Shown: one piece after another, positions 54,082-63,483 of the stretch
Layout: every line of letters begins with the position of its first letter
Position numbering within the stretch: position 1 is the stretch's first letter
Assembly (NCBI RefSeq): GCF_001305515.1
Contig: NZ_LJYW01000001.1
Span: 3,050,750 to 3,114,749, forward strand
Source: Prosthecodimorpha hirschii
Lineage (GTDB): Bacteria; Pseudomonadota; Alphaproteobacteria; Rhizobiales; Ancalomicrobiaceae
DNA: 64,000 bases
Direction: 5' to 3'
The notes under the pieces: generated by a model
The model's database searches: none
What the model saw: only the letters and a program-made list of their open reading frames with translations
What the model was told of the DNA's origin: nothing
Made by a program: the position numbers and the translations under genes

Positions 54082-54671
54082 GGATCGATCAGGCCCCGGG
54101 CTCTGAGTTCGGCGAGGAGCGGCAGCAGCGGCAGCCCCAGGATGGTGAAATAGTCGCCTTCGATCCGGTCGAAAAGCCGGATGCCGAGCCCCTCAAGCTG
54201 ATAGCAGCCGACGCTGCCCAGCACGGCATCGCCGACGGTATCGAGATAGCGACCGATCGCTGCCGGCGACAGCGGCCGGACGGTCAGACTGGCGGAGGAC
54301 AGGTGCCGCCAGACCACATGGCCGCCGACGGCGAGCGACAGCGCGGCATGGAGCTGGTGGGTCCGCCCGGCGAGACGCGCGATCTGGGCTTCGGCAGCAA
54401 CCCGGTCGTCGGCCTTGACGAAGAGCTCCTGCCCGAGCCCGAGCGTCTGGTCGGCCCCGAGCACCAGGTCGGCCGGACGGCGGCGCGACACGGCCAGCGC
54501 CTTGGCGTCCGCAAGATGGCTGGCGATCGTCGCCGGATTGGCCCCGCCGCTGCGAAGTGGGGCTTCGACATCCCGTTCGTCGATCCCGGCGCCTTCGACA
54601 TCGAAGGCGACGCCGGCGCGGGTCAGCAACTCGATGCGGGTTGCGCTCTTGGAGGCGAGGACGAGACGCAT
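54078..54671 (-). CDS. maf: Maf-like nucleoside triphosphate pyrophosphatase
   Basis: The 197-residue protein begins MRLVLASKSATRIELL, the Maf signature, and has LVLGADQTLGLGQELFVKA with the metal-binding Asp and GSVGCYQLEGLGIRLFDRIEGDYFTILGLPL (in part). Maf proteins hydrolyse modified or canonical NTPs such as m7GTP or dTTP. ATG 54671 gives the family start; a GTG at 54680 overlaps the ppsR stop and would add three residues. It is within the ppsR-maf-aroE-coaE-dnaQ group. Confidence 0.93.
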   Translation of the reverse strand: MRLVLASKSATRIELLTRAGVAFDVEGAGIDERDVEAPLRSGGANPATIASHLADAKALAVSRRRPADLVLGADQTLGLGQELFVKADDRVAAEAQIARLAGRTHQLHAALSLAVGGHVVWRHLSSASLTVRPLSPAAIGRYLDTVGDAVLGSVGCYQLEGLGIRLFDRIEGDYFTILGLPLLPLLAELRARGLIDP

Positions 54672-54676
54672 GCCGG

Positions 54677-55510
54677 TCACGCGAGCGGCCCCTTGCGGTC
54701 GCGCTGCAGCGCGATGATGCCGGCCGCGGTCTCTTCAATAGAGCGACGGGTCACGTCGATCAGCGGCCAGCCGTTGTCGGCGCAGAGCCGGCGCATCTGG
54801 GCGATTTCCTGGGCGATCGCCTGCCGGTCGACATAGCTGGTGTCGAAGGCCCGGCTGCCGAGCGACAGGACCCGGTTCTCGCGGATCTGGGCGATCCGCT
54901 CGGGGCTCGCCACCAGGCCGACGATCAGCGGCCGTGTCGCGGCGAAGACCGATTCCGGGATCGGAACGCCGGGGACGAAGGGGATGTTGGCCACCTTGAC
55001 GCCGCGATTGGCCAGATAGATCGAGGTCGGCGTCTTGGAGGTGCGCGAGACGCCGATCACGACCACGTCGGCATCGTCGGCATCCTCGGCCAGCTGGCCG
55101 TCGTCATGGACGAGGGTGAAGTTGAGCGCGTCGATGCGCCGGAAATAGGAGGCGTCGAGCTCATGCTGGGCACCGGCCTTGTAGGTCTGGGCGACGTTCA
55201 GATAGGTGCGGAACACGTCATGGACGGGCGACAGCACCGACACGCAGGGCGCGCCCTGATCGCGGCAGAAGCGCTCCAGGCGTTGGGCGAGGTCGGCATT
55301 GACCAGCGTGTAGAGGACGATGCCCGGCGAAGCCTCGATCTCGATCAGGGCACGGTCCAGCTGCCGGTCGTTGCGCACCAACGGATGGACGTGCTCGATC
55401 GCCTCGATGGAATCGTACTGGGCGGCCGCAGCCCGGGCGACGGTGATCAAAGTCTCGCCCGTGGAATCCGAAACCAGGTGGAGATGGAAGTAGTTGGTGA
55501 CCTTCTGCAC
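54677..55510 (-). CDS. ppsR: Pyruvate, phosphate dikinase (or PEP synthase) regulatory kinase/pyrophosphorylase
   Basis: The 277-residue DUF299 protein is a bifunctional enzyme that turns PPDK or PEP synthase off by ADP-dependent phosphorylation and on by Pi-dependent dephosphorylation. It begins NYFHLHLVSDSTGETLITVARAA and has the P-loop-like VVIGVSRTSKTPTSIYLANRGVKVANIPFVPG (in part) and RIAQIRENRVLSLG. The best start is GTG at 55510. This gene type flanks the chromosomal origin opposite hemE in Caulobacter and Rickettsia (RP001), as it does here. Confidence 0.92.
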   Translation of the reverse strand: MQKVTNYFHLHLVSDSTGETLITVARAAAAQYDSIEAIEHVHPLVRNDRQLDRALIEIEASPGIVLYTLVNADLAQRLERFCRDQGAPCVSVLSPVHDVFRTYLNVAQTYKAGAQHELDASYFRRIDALNFTLVHDDGQLAEDADDADVVVIGVSRTSKTPTSIYLANRGVKVANIPFVPGVPIPESVFAATRPLIVGLVASPERIAQIRENRVLSLGSRAFDTSYVDRQAIAQEIAQMRRLCADNGWPLIDVTRRSIEETAAGIIALQRDRKGPLA

Positions 55511-55913
55511 GGAGTTTTCCCCAGCCCGCGGCCGATCCGTGGAAAACCCCGCCGGATCGCGTCTCGACCGGCCAGTCATACCCCTCAGGCGGAAACGATC
55601 AACAGGGACCTTGGCCGCAGGTGTTTCCAAGCCGGCTTTTGCCGATCGGTGGGCAAGGGATCCGATCCGCTGCGATGATGGACTCTCTATCCACAGCGGG
55701 AGACCTCCGCTAACGATCGTTAATCCCTTGTTTACCGCGGTAAACGAATGGTTAACGCGCAGGCCGTGGATAATTCTACCGCACCGCAACACCCCGCGGC
55801 AACGGCCTGTGGCGTTTCACGTGAGTCATTGTGGAGGACGGCCGATCCCGGTAATCCACCTTCATAGAGTCAAAACAATCACTTCGTGAATCAAAGGGTA
55901 GAAGGGGAAGGCT
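55511..55913. other. oriC: Probable chromosomal replication origin (oriC) between ppsR and hemE
   Basis: The 403-bp gene-free region sits exactly where the Caulobacter-type origin lies. It holds DnaA-box-like sites one base off TTATCCACA: CTATCCACA (55687-55695), CGTGGATAA (55765-55773) and TGTGGATCA (55913-55921, overlapping the hemE start). Palindromes TAACGATCGTTA (55711-55722) and GTTTACCGCGGTAAAC (55730-55745) and a GTTAAC (55751-55756) make an AT-richer patch. TTAA-N7-TTTA (55720-55734) resembles a CtrA site. Four GANTC sites (55681, 55823, 55867, 55888) suit CcrM control. CGTTTCACGTGAGTCA (55813-55828) is parS-like, 13 of 16. Confidence 0.8.
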
Positions 55914-56963
55914 GTGGATCAGGACGCGAGCCGGAAAGAGCGCAAGCTGATACGGGTGCTCGACGGCGAGACCGTCTTCCCCCCGCCGATCTGGGTGATG
56001 CGGCAGGCAGGCCGGTATCTGCCCGAGTACCGGGCGACCCGAGCCGAGGCCGGCGGCTTCCTGGACCTTTGCTATTCGCCGAAGATGGCGACCGAGGTGA
56101 CCCTGCAGCCGATCCGGCGCTACGGCTTCGATGCGGCGATCCTGTTCTCCGACATCCTGGTCATTCCGGATGCGCTCGGCCAGCCCGTGCGCTTCGCGGA
56201 AGGCGAGGGGCCACGGCTCGATCCGCTCGATCTCGGCGAGGTCGGTCGGCTCGATCCGAGCCGGGTTCTCGACCATCTGGCCCCGGTCTTCGAGGCGGTC
56301 GAGCGCATCCGGGCCGGCCTGCCGGGCGAGACGACGTTGCTCGGCTTCTGCGGGGCCCCCTGGACGGTCGCCACCTACATGATCGCCGGGCGGGGCACGC
56401 CCGACCAGGCGCCCGCCCGCCGGGCCGCGCTGAGCGATCCGGACGGCTTCGCCCGGCTGATCGACATCCTGGTCGAGGCCTCGATCGCCTATCTGGCGCG
56501 CCAGATGGCGAGCGGCGCCGATGCGGTCCAGATCTTCGACACCTGGGCGGGGGTGCTCGACGAGGCGGAATTCGATCGCTGGGTGATCGAGCCGACCCGG
56601 CGCATCGTCGCCGGGCTGCGTGCGCTGGTGCCGGGTGCCAGGGTGATCGGCTTCCCGAAGGGGGCAGCGGCCTCGCTGCCCGATTTCGCGGCGCGGACCG
56701 GCGTCAACGCGGTCGGGCTGGATTGGACCGTGCCGCTCGGCTACGCCCGCGACGTGCTGCAGCCGCGCATCGCCGTGCAGGGCAATCTCGACCCGCTCAG
56801 GGTCATCATGGGCGGCAAGACACTCGACGAAGGCGTCGACCGGATCCTAGAAACGCTGGGTGGCGGGCGGCTGATCTTCAATCTCGGCCATGGCATCACG
56901 CCGGACGCCGATCCGGCCATGGTCGGCCGGCTGGTCGAGCGCGTCCGGGCGGCGCGGAGGTGA
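55914..56963 (+). CDS. hemE: Uroporphyrinogen decarboxylase
   Basis: The 349-residue enzyme decarboxylates uroporphyrinogen III to coproporphyrinogen III in haem synthesis. Signatures are [17 protein letters not shown] and [18 protein letters not shown], plus [14 protein letters not shown] with the catalytic Asp and [12 protein letters not shown] near the end. The start is GTG at 55914 with a strong AAGGGGAAGG site. The start codon lies inside a DnaA-box-like sequence, which could link its expression to replication initiation. Confidence 0.97.
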   Translation: MDQDASRKERKLIRVLDGETVFPPPIWVMRQAGRYLPEYRATRAEAGGFLDLCYSPKMATEVTLQPIRRYGFDAAILFSDILVIPDALGQPVRFAEGEGPRLDPLDLGEVGRLDPSRVLDHLAPVFEAVERIRAGLPGETTLLGFCGAPWTVATYMIAGRGTPDQAPARRAALSDPDGFARLIDILVEASIAYLARQMASGADAVQIFDTWAGVLDEAEFDRWVIEPTRRIVAGLRALVPGARVIGFPKGAAASLPDFAARTGVNAVGLDWTVPLGYARDVLQPRIAVQGNLDPLRVIMGGKTLDEGVDRILETLGGGRLIFNLGHGITPDADPAMVGRLVERVRAARR

Positions 56964-56967
56964 ATCG

Positions 56968-57501
56968 ATGAATTCTGTCTATCGGCAGCGTGGGGCCTCC
57001 CCGGCCGTCCGTGCCGCCATCGCCATCGGGGTGACCGTCTCGATCCTGGCCGTGATCATCGCGGTGACGCCGGCGCAGGGCTATCTTTGGATCAAGTCGC
57101 TGCATGTCGTCGCGATCATCTCCTGGATGGCCGGCATGCTCTATCTGCCGCGCCTGTTCGTGAACCATTGCAGCGTCGCGGTCGGCTCGCCGGAATCGGT
57201 CCTGCTGAAGGGGATGGAGCAGCGCCTGCTGCGCATCATCCTCAATCCGGCGATGATCATCGCCTGGGTGACCGGATTGTGGATGGCCTGGTCGGTGTTC
57301 GGCTTTCGCGGCGGCTGGCTGCACGGCAAGCTCGCCCTCGTGCTGCTGCTTTCGGGCGTGCACGGCCATCTGTCGGCCTCGGTCCGGGCTTTCGCGGAGG
57401 ACCGCAACCGCTACAGCGAAAGGACCTGGCGCGTCCTCAACGAGGTGCCGGCGCTCCTGATGATCGGCATCGTCGTGCTGGTCATCGTCAAGCCGTTCTG
57501 A
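56968..57501 (+). CDS. hemJ: Protoporphyrinogen oxidase HemJ
   Basis: The 177-residue inner-membrane protein has four or five helices and the HemJ pattern LWIKSLHVVAIISWMAGMLYLPRLFV with the conserved His and Lys, and GKLALVLLLSGVHGHLS. HemJ oxidises protoporphyrinogen IX and replaces HemY or HemG in most alphaproteobacteria. It begins 4 bp after hemE, in one operon, with CGGAGG before ATG 56968. Its presence beside hemE gives two consecutive late-pathway haem genes. Confidence 0.95.
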   Translation: MNSVYRQRGASPAVRAAIAIGVTVSILAVIIAVTPAQGYLWIKSLHVVAIISWMAGMLYLPRLFVNHCSVAVGSPESVLLKGMEQRLLRIILNPAMIIAWVTGLWMAWSVFGFRGGWLHGKLALVLLLSGVHGHLSASVRAFAEDRNRYSERTWRVLNEVPALLMIGIVVLVIVKPF

Positions 57502-57848
57502 GCCCGCCCGTTCGTCGGGAGCGCTGGCGCGGAGTCCGGATCCGGCCGGATGCTTTTCCTCGGCGCAGGGGGCTTGTTCGAATCCTCGCGCCGGACTAAA
57601 TTCCTTCCGCCCAGCCCACGCGGACGGAGCGTGGCGCGCCTTGCGCCGCCCCGGCGGACCCCTCAGGATCATCATCCGATCGGGGTCGTCCATCGACCGG
57701 ATATCGCCCCGCCCGCCTTTTCCCGTCCGCATCCGCGTACTCGTCCCGCTTCCGCGTCCGCCCATCACCGACCGGAACGTCAGACGAGCGGACCTGCTTT
57801 CCGAAACGATCGGTCGCAATGCTCACCGCCCCCGAAAGACTCCCGCCG
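57502..57848. other. Non-coding leader region of rho
   Basis: The 347 bp before rho hold no supported gene. Rho leaders are often long because rho attenuates its own transcription; C-rich, G-poor runs such as CCGCCCGCCTTTTCCCGTCC (57709-57728) would suit rut binding. No clear promoter stands out. The sequence GTTCGAATCC here is not part of a tRNA: it lacks pairing arms. Confidence 0.45.
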
Positions 57849-59114
<1,266 letters not shown>

Positions 59115-59197
59115 CGGTCTCGCCGTCTCCGGGTTCAAGGTCGACCGAACCACATGGCACAGCGCCTCCCGAGCGCCGCGCCGCAACGGACGAGAAT

Positions 59198-59227
59198 GCC
59201 GCCCGGGTCTCCCGAGGCGGCGTTTTC
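59198..59227 (+). terminator. Intrinsic terminator of rho
   Basis: GCCGCC-c-GGG-TCT-CCC-ga-GGCGGC (59198-59221) forms a two-part stem, followed by GTTTTC. Confidence 0.75.
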
Positions 59228-59834
59228 ATGAGCGGTGAAGCCCGTTGCTTGGCCGCCCGCGAGGTCTTCGGGTCCGGAACGGATGGGGCCTCTGCTGGCC
59301 GGGGTCCCGGATCGCCGGTCGGTCGCGTCGGCGATCTGCCTCGACAACGAAGGCGCCCTCGAGGCTTGCTGCCGAGAGGTCGCCGGGTGGGCCAACACTG
59401 CGAGAGGGTGGGACACTTGCCGGACGGATCGGCTGCCGAGGCCGGTACCGGAGGTTCCGTCGGCGGCGGTTCGACCGATCGCTCGGCGCCGGTTGCGGCC
59501 GCGGGCATGTCGACGGCGGATCATCCGTCGCGATCGGTCTTGATGGCGGGGAAGGGACGGGCCATCACGGTGGTGCTCTCCGGGCCATCCAAGAGCCTCA
59601 TGTGCCCCGTATGGCAATCGTGGCAACCGGCACGGCCGATCGAAAGCGGGATCGACCCGACACGGTGGCAGGCGTCGTCGGATATCGGCGCTTCGGGATC
59701 ACCGCCGGGTAGGGTCTGCAGCATGGCGGAGGGCAGGGGAGGCTTGGGTGCAGTCCTGCGGATCGCCGGTCGCGGCAGGCCTGGCCGATGGCCCGATCCG
59801 GCGGGGCGTGCGCGCGTGGAAGGAGCAGGCATCC
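59228..59834. other. Gene-free stretch between rho and mnmE
   Basis: About 600 bp without a supported gene. Open frames run in several phases on both strands but with no ribosome binding site and no known product. A minus-strand frame at 59521-59724 (67 codons) contains CHDCH, a chance-like CxxCH, and has no ribosome binding site. No repeat shared with the rest of the window was found. It should contain the mnmE promoter. Confidence 0.5.
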
Positions 59835-61256
59835 GTGAGCCGCCGTGACGAGACCATCTTTGCGCTGTCGAGCGGTGCCCTGCCGAGCGGGGTGGCGGTC
59901 GTGCGCCTAAGCGGACCGGAGAGTGGAGCGGCCGTGACGGCGCTGGTCGGCCAATGGCCCGAGCCGCGCCGCGCGGCGTTGAGGACGTTGCGCGCCGGGG
60001 ACGGGTCGGTGATCGACCGCGGTCTGGTCCTCTGGCTGCCCGGCCCGGCGAGTTTCACCGGCGAGGACATGGCCGAGTTCCAGGTCCATGGCGGCCCGGC
60101 CGTGGTCGCCGCGCTCTTGGCCCGTCTGGCCGATCTGCCGCGGTTGCGCGCTGCGGAACCGGGCGAGTTCACCCGGCGGGCCTTTCTGGCCGGACGGATC
60201 GATCTGGCCGAGGCGGAGGGTCTTGCCGATCTGGTCGCGGCGGAAACAGAGGCCCAGCGGCGGCAGGCGATCCGGCAGTCGGGTGGGGCGCTGTCGCGGC
60301 AGGCGGAGGCCTGGCGCACCCGCATCGTGACGATGCGGGCGCTGATCGAGGCCGAGCTCGATTTTCCCGACGAGGACGATGTGCCCGGCTCGGTCAGCGA
60401 TGCGGTCTGGTCGGAGGCGGCGGCGCTGCTGGCCGAGATCGAGACCGCCCTGGCGGATGCCGGTCGCGGCGAGCGGCTGCGACGCGGCTACGAGGTGGTG
60501 CTGACCGGTCCGCCCAATGCCGGCAAGTCGAGCCTGCTCAACGCGCTCGCCCGCCGCGATGCGGCGATCGTCACCGAGGAACCCGGCACGACCCGCGACC
60601 TGATCGAGGTGCGGCTCGATCTCGACGGCCTGCCGGTGATCCTGGTCGATTCCGCCGGCCTGCGCGATGCGGCGGGTCGGGTCGAGCAGGAGGGCATCCG
60701 GCGCGCCCGCGAGCGGGCGGCCGCGGCCGATCTGGTGCTGTGGCTGTCGCCCGCCGATGCGCCGGTCGAGCCGGAGCGCCCGGCCTCCGGCGTGCCGCTC
60801 CTGGTGCTGCGGACCAAATGCGATCTGACTGCCGGTCGGCCTGACGACAGGTCCGCCGGCGTGCCGCCGGCGGAGGGCGACGGCAGCGGCGCGCTTGGCT
60901 GGGGCCCGGCCGGTGGCGGCGACAGGGGCGGCGACAGAGCCGGCGCCGGGATGGGCCTGCCCGTCTCGGCGGCGACGGGGGAGGGGCTCGACCGGCTGCG
61001 CGCCGAGATCGTTGCCCGCGCCGGCGTCGCGCTCGGGCGCGGCGAGGACCCCCTGATCACGCGGGCCCGGCATCGCGAGGCGCTGACGGCGGCGGCGGAC
61101 GGGCTTCGCCGGGCCTTGAGCTTCGATACCCTGCCGCTGGAACTGCGTGCCGAGGACCTGCGGGCGGCCGGCGATGCAATCGGTCGCATCACGGGGCGGG
61201 TCGGCGTCGAGGATCTGCTCGACGTGATCTTCGGCCAGTTCTGCATTGGCAAGTGA
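59835..61256 (+). CDS. mnmE: tRNA modification GTPase MnmE
   Basis: The 473-residue protein works with MnmG to put 5-carboxymethylaminomethyl groups on the wobble uridine of tRNAs. It has the formyl-THF-binding N-terminus (RRDETIFALSSGALPSGVAV), a helical domain, and an inserted G domain with GPPNAGKSSLLNALARRDAA, EEPGTTRDLIEV, DSAGLRD and TKCDL. The C-terminal CIGK includes the catalytic Cys. After TKCDL there is an extra Gly/Pro/Asp-rich stretch of roughly 35 residues before VSAATGEGLDRL, absent from E. coli MnmE. The start is GTG 59835 with AAGGAG upstream; no ATG fits. Confidence 0.95.
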   Translation: MSRRDETIFALSSGALPSGVAVVRLSGPESGAAVTALVGQWPEPRRAALRTLRAGDGSVIDRGLVLWLPGPASFTGEDMAEFQVHGGPAVVAALLARLADLPRLRAAEPGEFTRRAFLAGRIDLAEAEGLADLVAAETEAQRRQAIRQSGGALSRQAEAWRTRIVTMRALIEAELDFPDEDDVPGSVSDAVWSEAAALLAEIETALADAGRGERLRRGYEVVLTGPPNAGKSSLLNALARRDAAIVTEEPGTTRDLIEVRLDLDGLPVILVDSAGLRDAAGRVEQEGIRRARERAAAADLVLWLSPADAPVEPERPASGVPLLVLRTKCDLTAGRPDDRSAGVPPAEGDGSGALGWGPAGGGDRGGDRAGAGMGLPVSAATGEGLDRLRAEIVARAGVALGRGEDPLITRARHREALTAAADGLRRALSFDTLPLELRAEDLRAAGDAIGRITGRVGVEDLLDVIFGQFCIGK

Positions 61257-61277
61257 TCGTTCCCGATCCGAAACGAA

Positions 61278-61293
61278 TGTTCCACGTGAAACA
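61278..61293. promoter_or_regulatory. parS: parS centromere site (perfect)
   Basis: TGTTCCACGTGAAACA matches the bacterial ParB-binding consensus TGTTNCACGTGAAACA at every position. It lies 22 bp after the mnmE stop, in the 243-bp mnmE-mnmG gap, about 5.5 kb from the probable origin. ParB loads here and spreads to organise and segregate the origin region. Confidence 0.95.
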
Positions 61294-61499
61294 CTCGATT
61301 CGGATCCGAATCGGTTCCGTGATGATCGTGACGCTTCAACCCGCGCCCCGGATCCGCTATGGCATGGCCGGGCGGGCGCACCGAACCTCCGGGCTTCGGC
61401 ACCGGTGCGGCGGCGTCGCGTCGCGGCGCCCGGATCTCGCGGGCTTCTACCGCCCCGGGGCCTGACCCTGTCCGCCGACTGTCTCCGATGGATGTACCG

Positions 61500-63449
61500 A
61501 TGACCAGCGACCTGACCTGCGATGTGGTGGTGATCGGCGGCGGCCATGCCGGCGTCGAGGCGGCGACCGCGGCCGCGCGCATGGGCGCCGCTACCATCCT
61601 GGTCACGCATCGCTTCGCCACGATCGGCGCCATGTCGTGCAATCCGGCCATCGGCGGTCTCGGCAAGGGCCATCTGGTGCGCGAGATCGATGCGCTCGAC
61701 GGCGTCATGGGCCGTGCGGCCGATCTCGGCGGCATCCAGTTTCGGGTCCTCAACCGGCGCAAGGGCCCGGCCGTGCGCGGGCCGCGGGCGCAGGCCGACC
61801 GCAAGCTCTATGCCGCCGCGGTCCAGGAGGCCGTGCGGGCGACGCCGAATCTGACCGTGGTCGAGGGCGAGGCCGACGACCTAGCGATCGCCTCCGGCGG
61901 GCTCGCCGGTGCCCATCTGGCCGGTGACGATCCGGCCAGTCCTCGCCTGACCGGTGGCCGCCTGACCGGTGCCCGCCTGGCCGGTGTCCGTCTGGCCGAC
62001 GGCCGCCTGATCGGCTGCGGTGCGGCGGTGGTCACCACCGGAACCTTCCTGCGCGGGATGATCCATATCGGCGACCGGCGCGTCCCGGCCGGCCGGGTCG
62101 ACGAGGCGCCGGCGCTCGGCCTGTCGGCGGCCTTCGAGCGGATCGGCTTCACGCTCGGCCGTCTGAAGACAGGCACCCCGGCGCGGCTCGATGGGCGCAC
62201 CATCGACTGGTCGGCGGTCGAGATGCAGCCCGGCGACGCGACGCCCGAGCCCTTCTCGATGCTGACCGATCGCCTGCCCAATGCGCAGGTCGAGTGCGGC
62301 ATCACCCGGACCACGCCGGAAACCCATGCGGTGATCCGGGCCAATCTGACCCGCTCGGCGCTCTACGGCGGCCAGATCCAGGGGCGCGGCCCGCGCTACT
62401 GTCCCTCGATCGAGGACAAGATCGTGCGCTTCGGCGACCGCGAGGGCCATCAGATCTTCCTGGAGCCGGAGGGGCTCGACGACCCGACCGTCTATCCGAA
62501 CGGCATCTCGACCTCCCTGCCCGAGGATGCCCAGGCGGCCCTCCTGAAGACCATCCCGGGCCTGGAGCGGGTCGTGATGGTACGGCCGGGCTATGCGATC
62601 GAATATGACCATGTCGATCCGCGCGAGTTGCGGCCGACGCTGGAGACCAAGCGCATGCTCGGCCTGTTCCTGGCCGGCCAGATCAACGGCACGACCGGCT
62701 ACGAGGAGGCCGGCGCGCAGGGCCTGCTGGCCGGCCTCAATGCGGCGCTGGTCGCCGGGGGCGGGCAGGGGCAGACCATCGGCCGCGACGAGGGCTATCT
62801 CGGCGTGATGATCGACGATCTGGTCACGCGCGGCATCACCGAGCCCTATCGGATGTTCACCTCGCGCGCCGAATACCGGCTGACGCTCCGGGCCGACAAT
62901 GCCGACCAGCGGCTGACGCCCGCCGGTCTCGCCTGGGGGCTGGTCGGCCCGGAGCGCGCGGCGCGGTTCCGGGATCGGCTCGCGGCGCTCGACGCGGCGC
63001 GCGGCCTGGCGCGTGCCCTGACGCTGACCCCGTCGGAAGCGGCCCGTCACGGCATCGCCGTCAACCAGGACGGCGTCCGGCGTAGCGCCTTCGACCTGCT
63101 CGCCTATCCGGATGTGACCGTCGAGCGGCTCGCCGTGGTCTGGCCGGAATTCGGCTCAATCGCGCCGTCGATCGCCGAACAGCTCGAAATCGATGCCGCC
63201 TATGCGGTCTATCTCGATCGCCAGCGCACCGATATCGAGGCCCTGCGCCGCGACGAGGCGGTCGCCATCCCGGACGGCTTCGCCTATGAGGGGCTCGCCG
63301 GGCTCTCCAACGAGTGCCGGCAGCGGCTGATCGAAGCCCGTCCGACGACGCTCGCCCAGGCGGCTCGTATCGAGGGTGTCACGCCGGCAGCCCTGACCCT
63401 CATTCTGGCGCATGTCCGCAAGGCTGCGGCGGCGGGATCGGCGGCGTAG
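61500..63449 (+). CDS. mnmG: tRNA uridine 5-carboxymethylaminomethyl modification enzyme MnmG
   Basis: The 649-residue FAD enzyme is the partner of MnmE. It has [50 protein letters not shown] (in part), [34 protein letters not shown] and a C-terminal GidA-associated helical domain. Between [12 protein letters not shown] and [15 protein letters not shown] lies an unusual stretch of about 40 residues with tandem five-residue units ending [20 protein letters not shown], encoded by degenerate 15-bp repeats (about 61941-62015). E. coli MnmG has only a short turn there. ATG 61500 is used; ATG 61488 would add four residues. Confidence 0.95.
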   Translation: MTSDLTCDVVVIGGGHAGVEAATAAARMGAATILVTHRFATIGAMSCNPAIGGLGKGHLVREIDALDGVMGRAADLGGIQFRVLNRRKGPAVRGPRAQADRKLYAAAVQEAVRATPNLTVVEGEADDLAIASGGLAGAHLAGDDPASPRLTGGRLTGARLAGVRLADGRLIGCGAAVVTTGTFLRGMIHIGDRRVPAGRVDEAPALGLSAAFERIGFTLGRLKTGTPARLDGRTIDWSAVEMQPGDATPEPFSMLTDRLPNAQVECGITRTTPETHAVIRANLTRSALYGGQIQGRGPRYCPSIEDKIVRFGDREGHQIFLEPEGLDDPTVYPNGISTSLPEDAQAALLKTIPGLERVVMVRPGYAIEYDHVDPRELRPTLETKRMLGLFLAGQINGTTGYEEAGAQGLLAGLNAALVAGGGQGQTIGRDEGYLGVMIDDLVTRGITEPYRMFTSRAEYRLTLRADNADQRLTPAGLAWGLVGPERAARFRDRLAALDAARGLARALTLTPSEAARHGIAVNQDGVRRSAFDLLAYPDVTVERLAVVWPEFGSIAPSIAEQLEIDAAYAVYLDRQRTDIEALRRDEAVAIPDGFAYEGLAGLSNECRQRLIEARPTTLAQAARIEGVTPAALTLILAHVRKAAAAGSAA

Positions 63450-63483
63450 ACTGATCCTGCGAACCAACCGATTCGGAAGCGAA

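Noticed and set aside
57575-57600. GTTCGAATCC, a T-loop-like sequence suggesting a tRNA
   Set aside because: The flanks do not pair as a T-stem, and no acceptor, D or anticodon arm can be drawn upstream.
59521-59724. Minus-strand 67-codon frame containing a CxxCH motif (CHDCH)
   Set aside because: No signal peptide, no ribosome binding site, and third-position composition less biased than real genes nearby; kept only as a note under the intergenic stretch.
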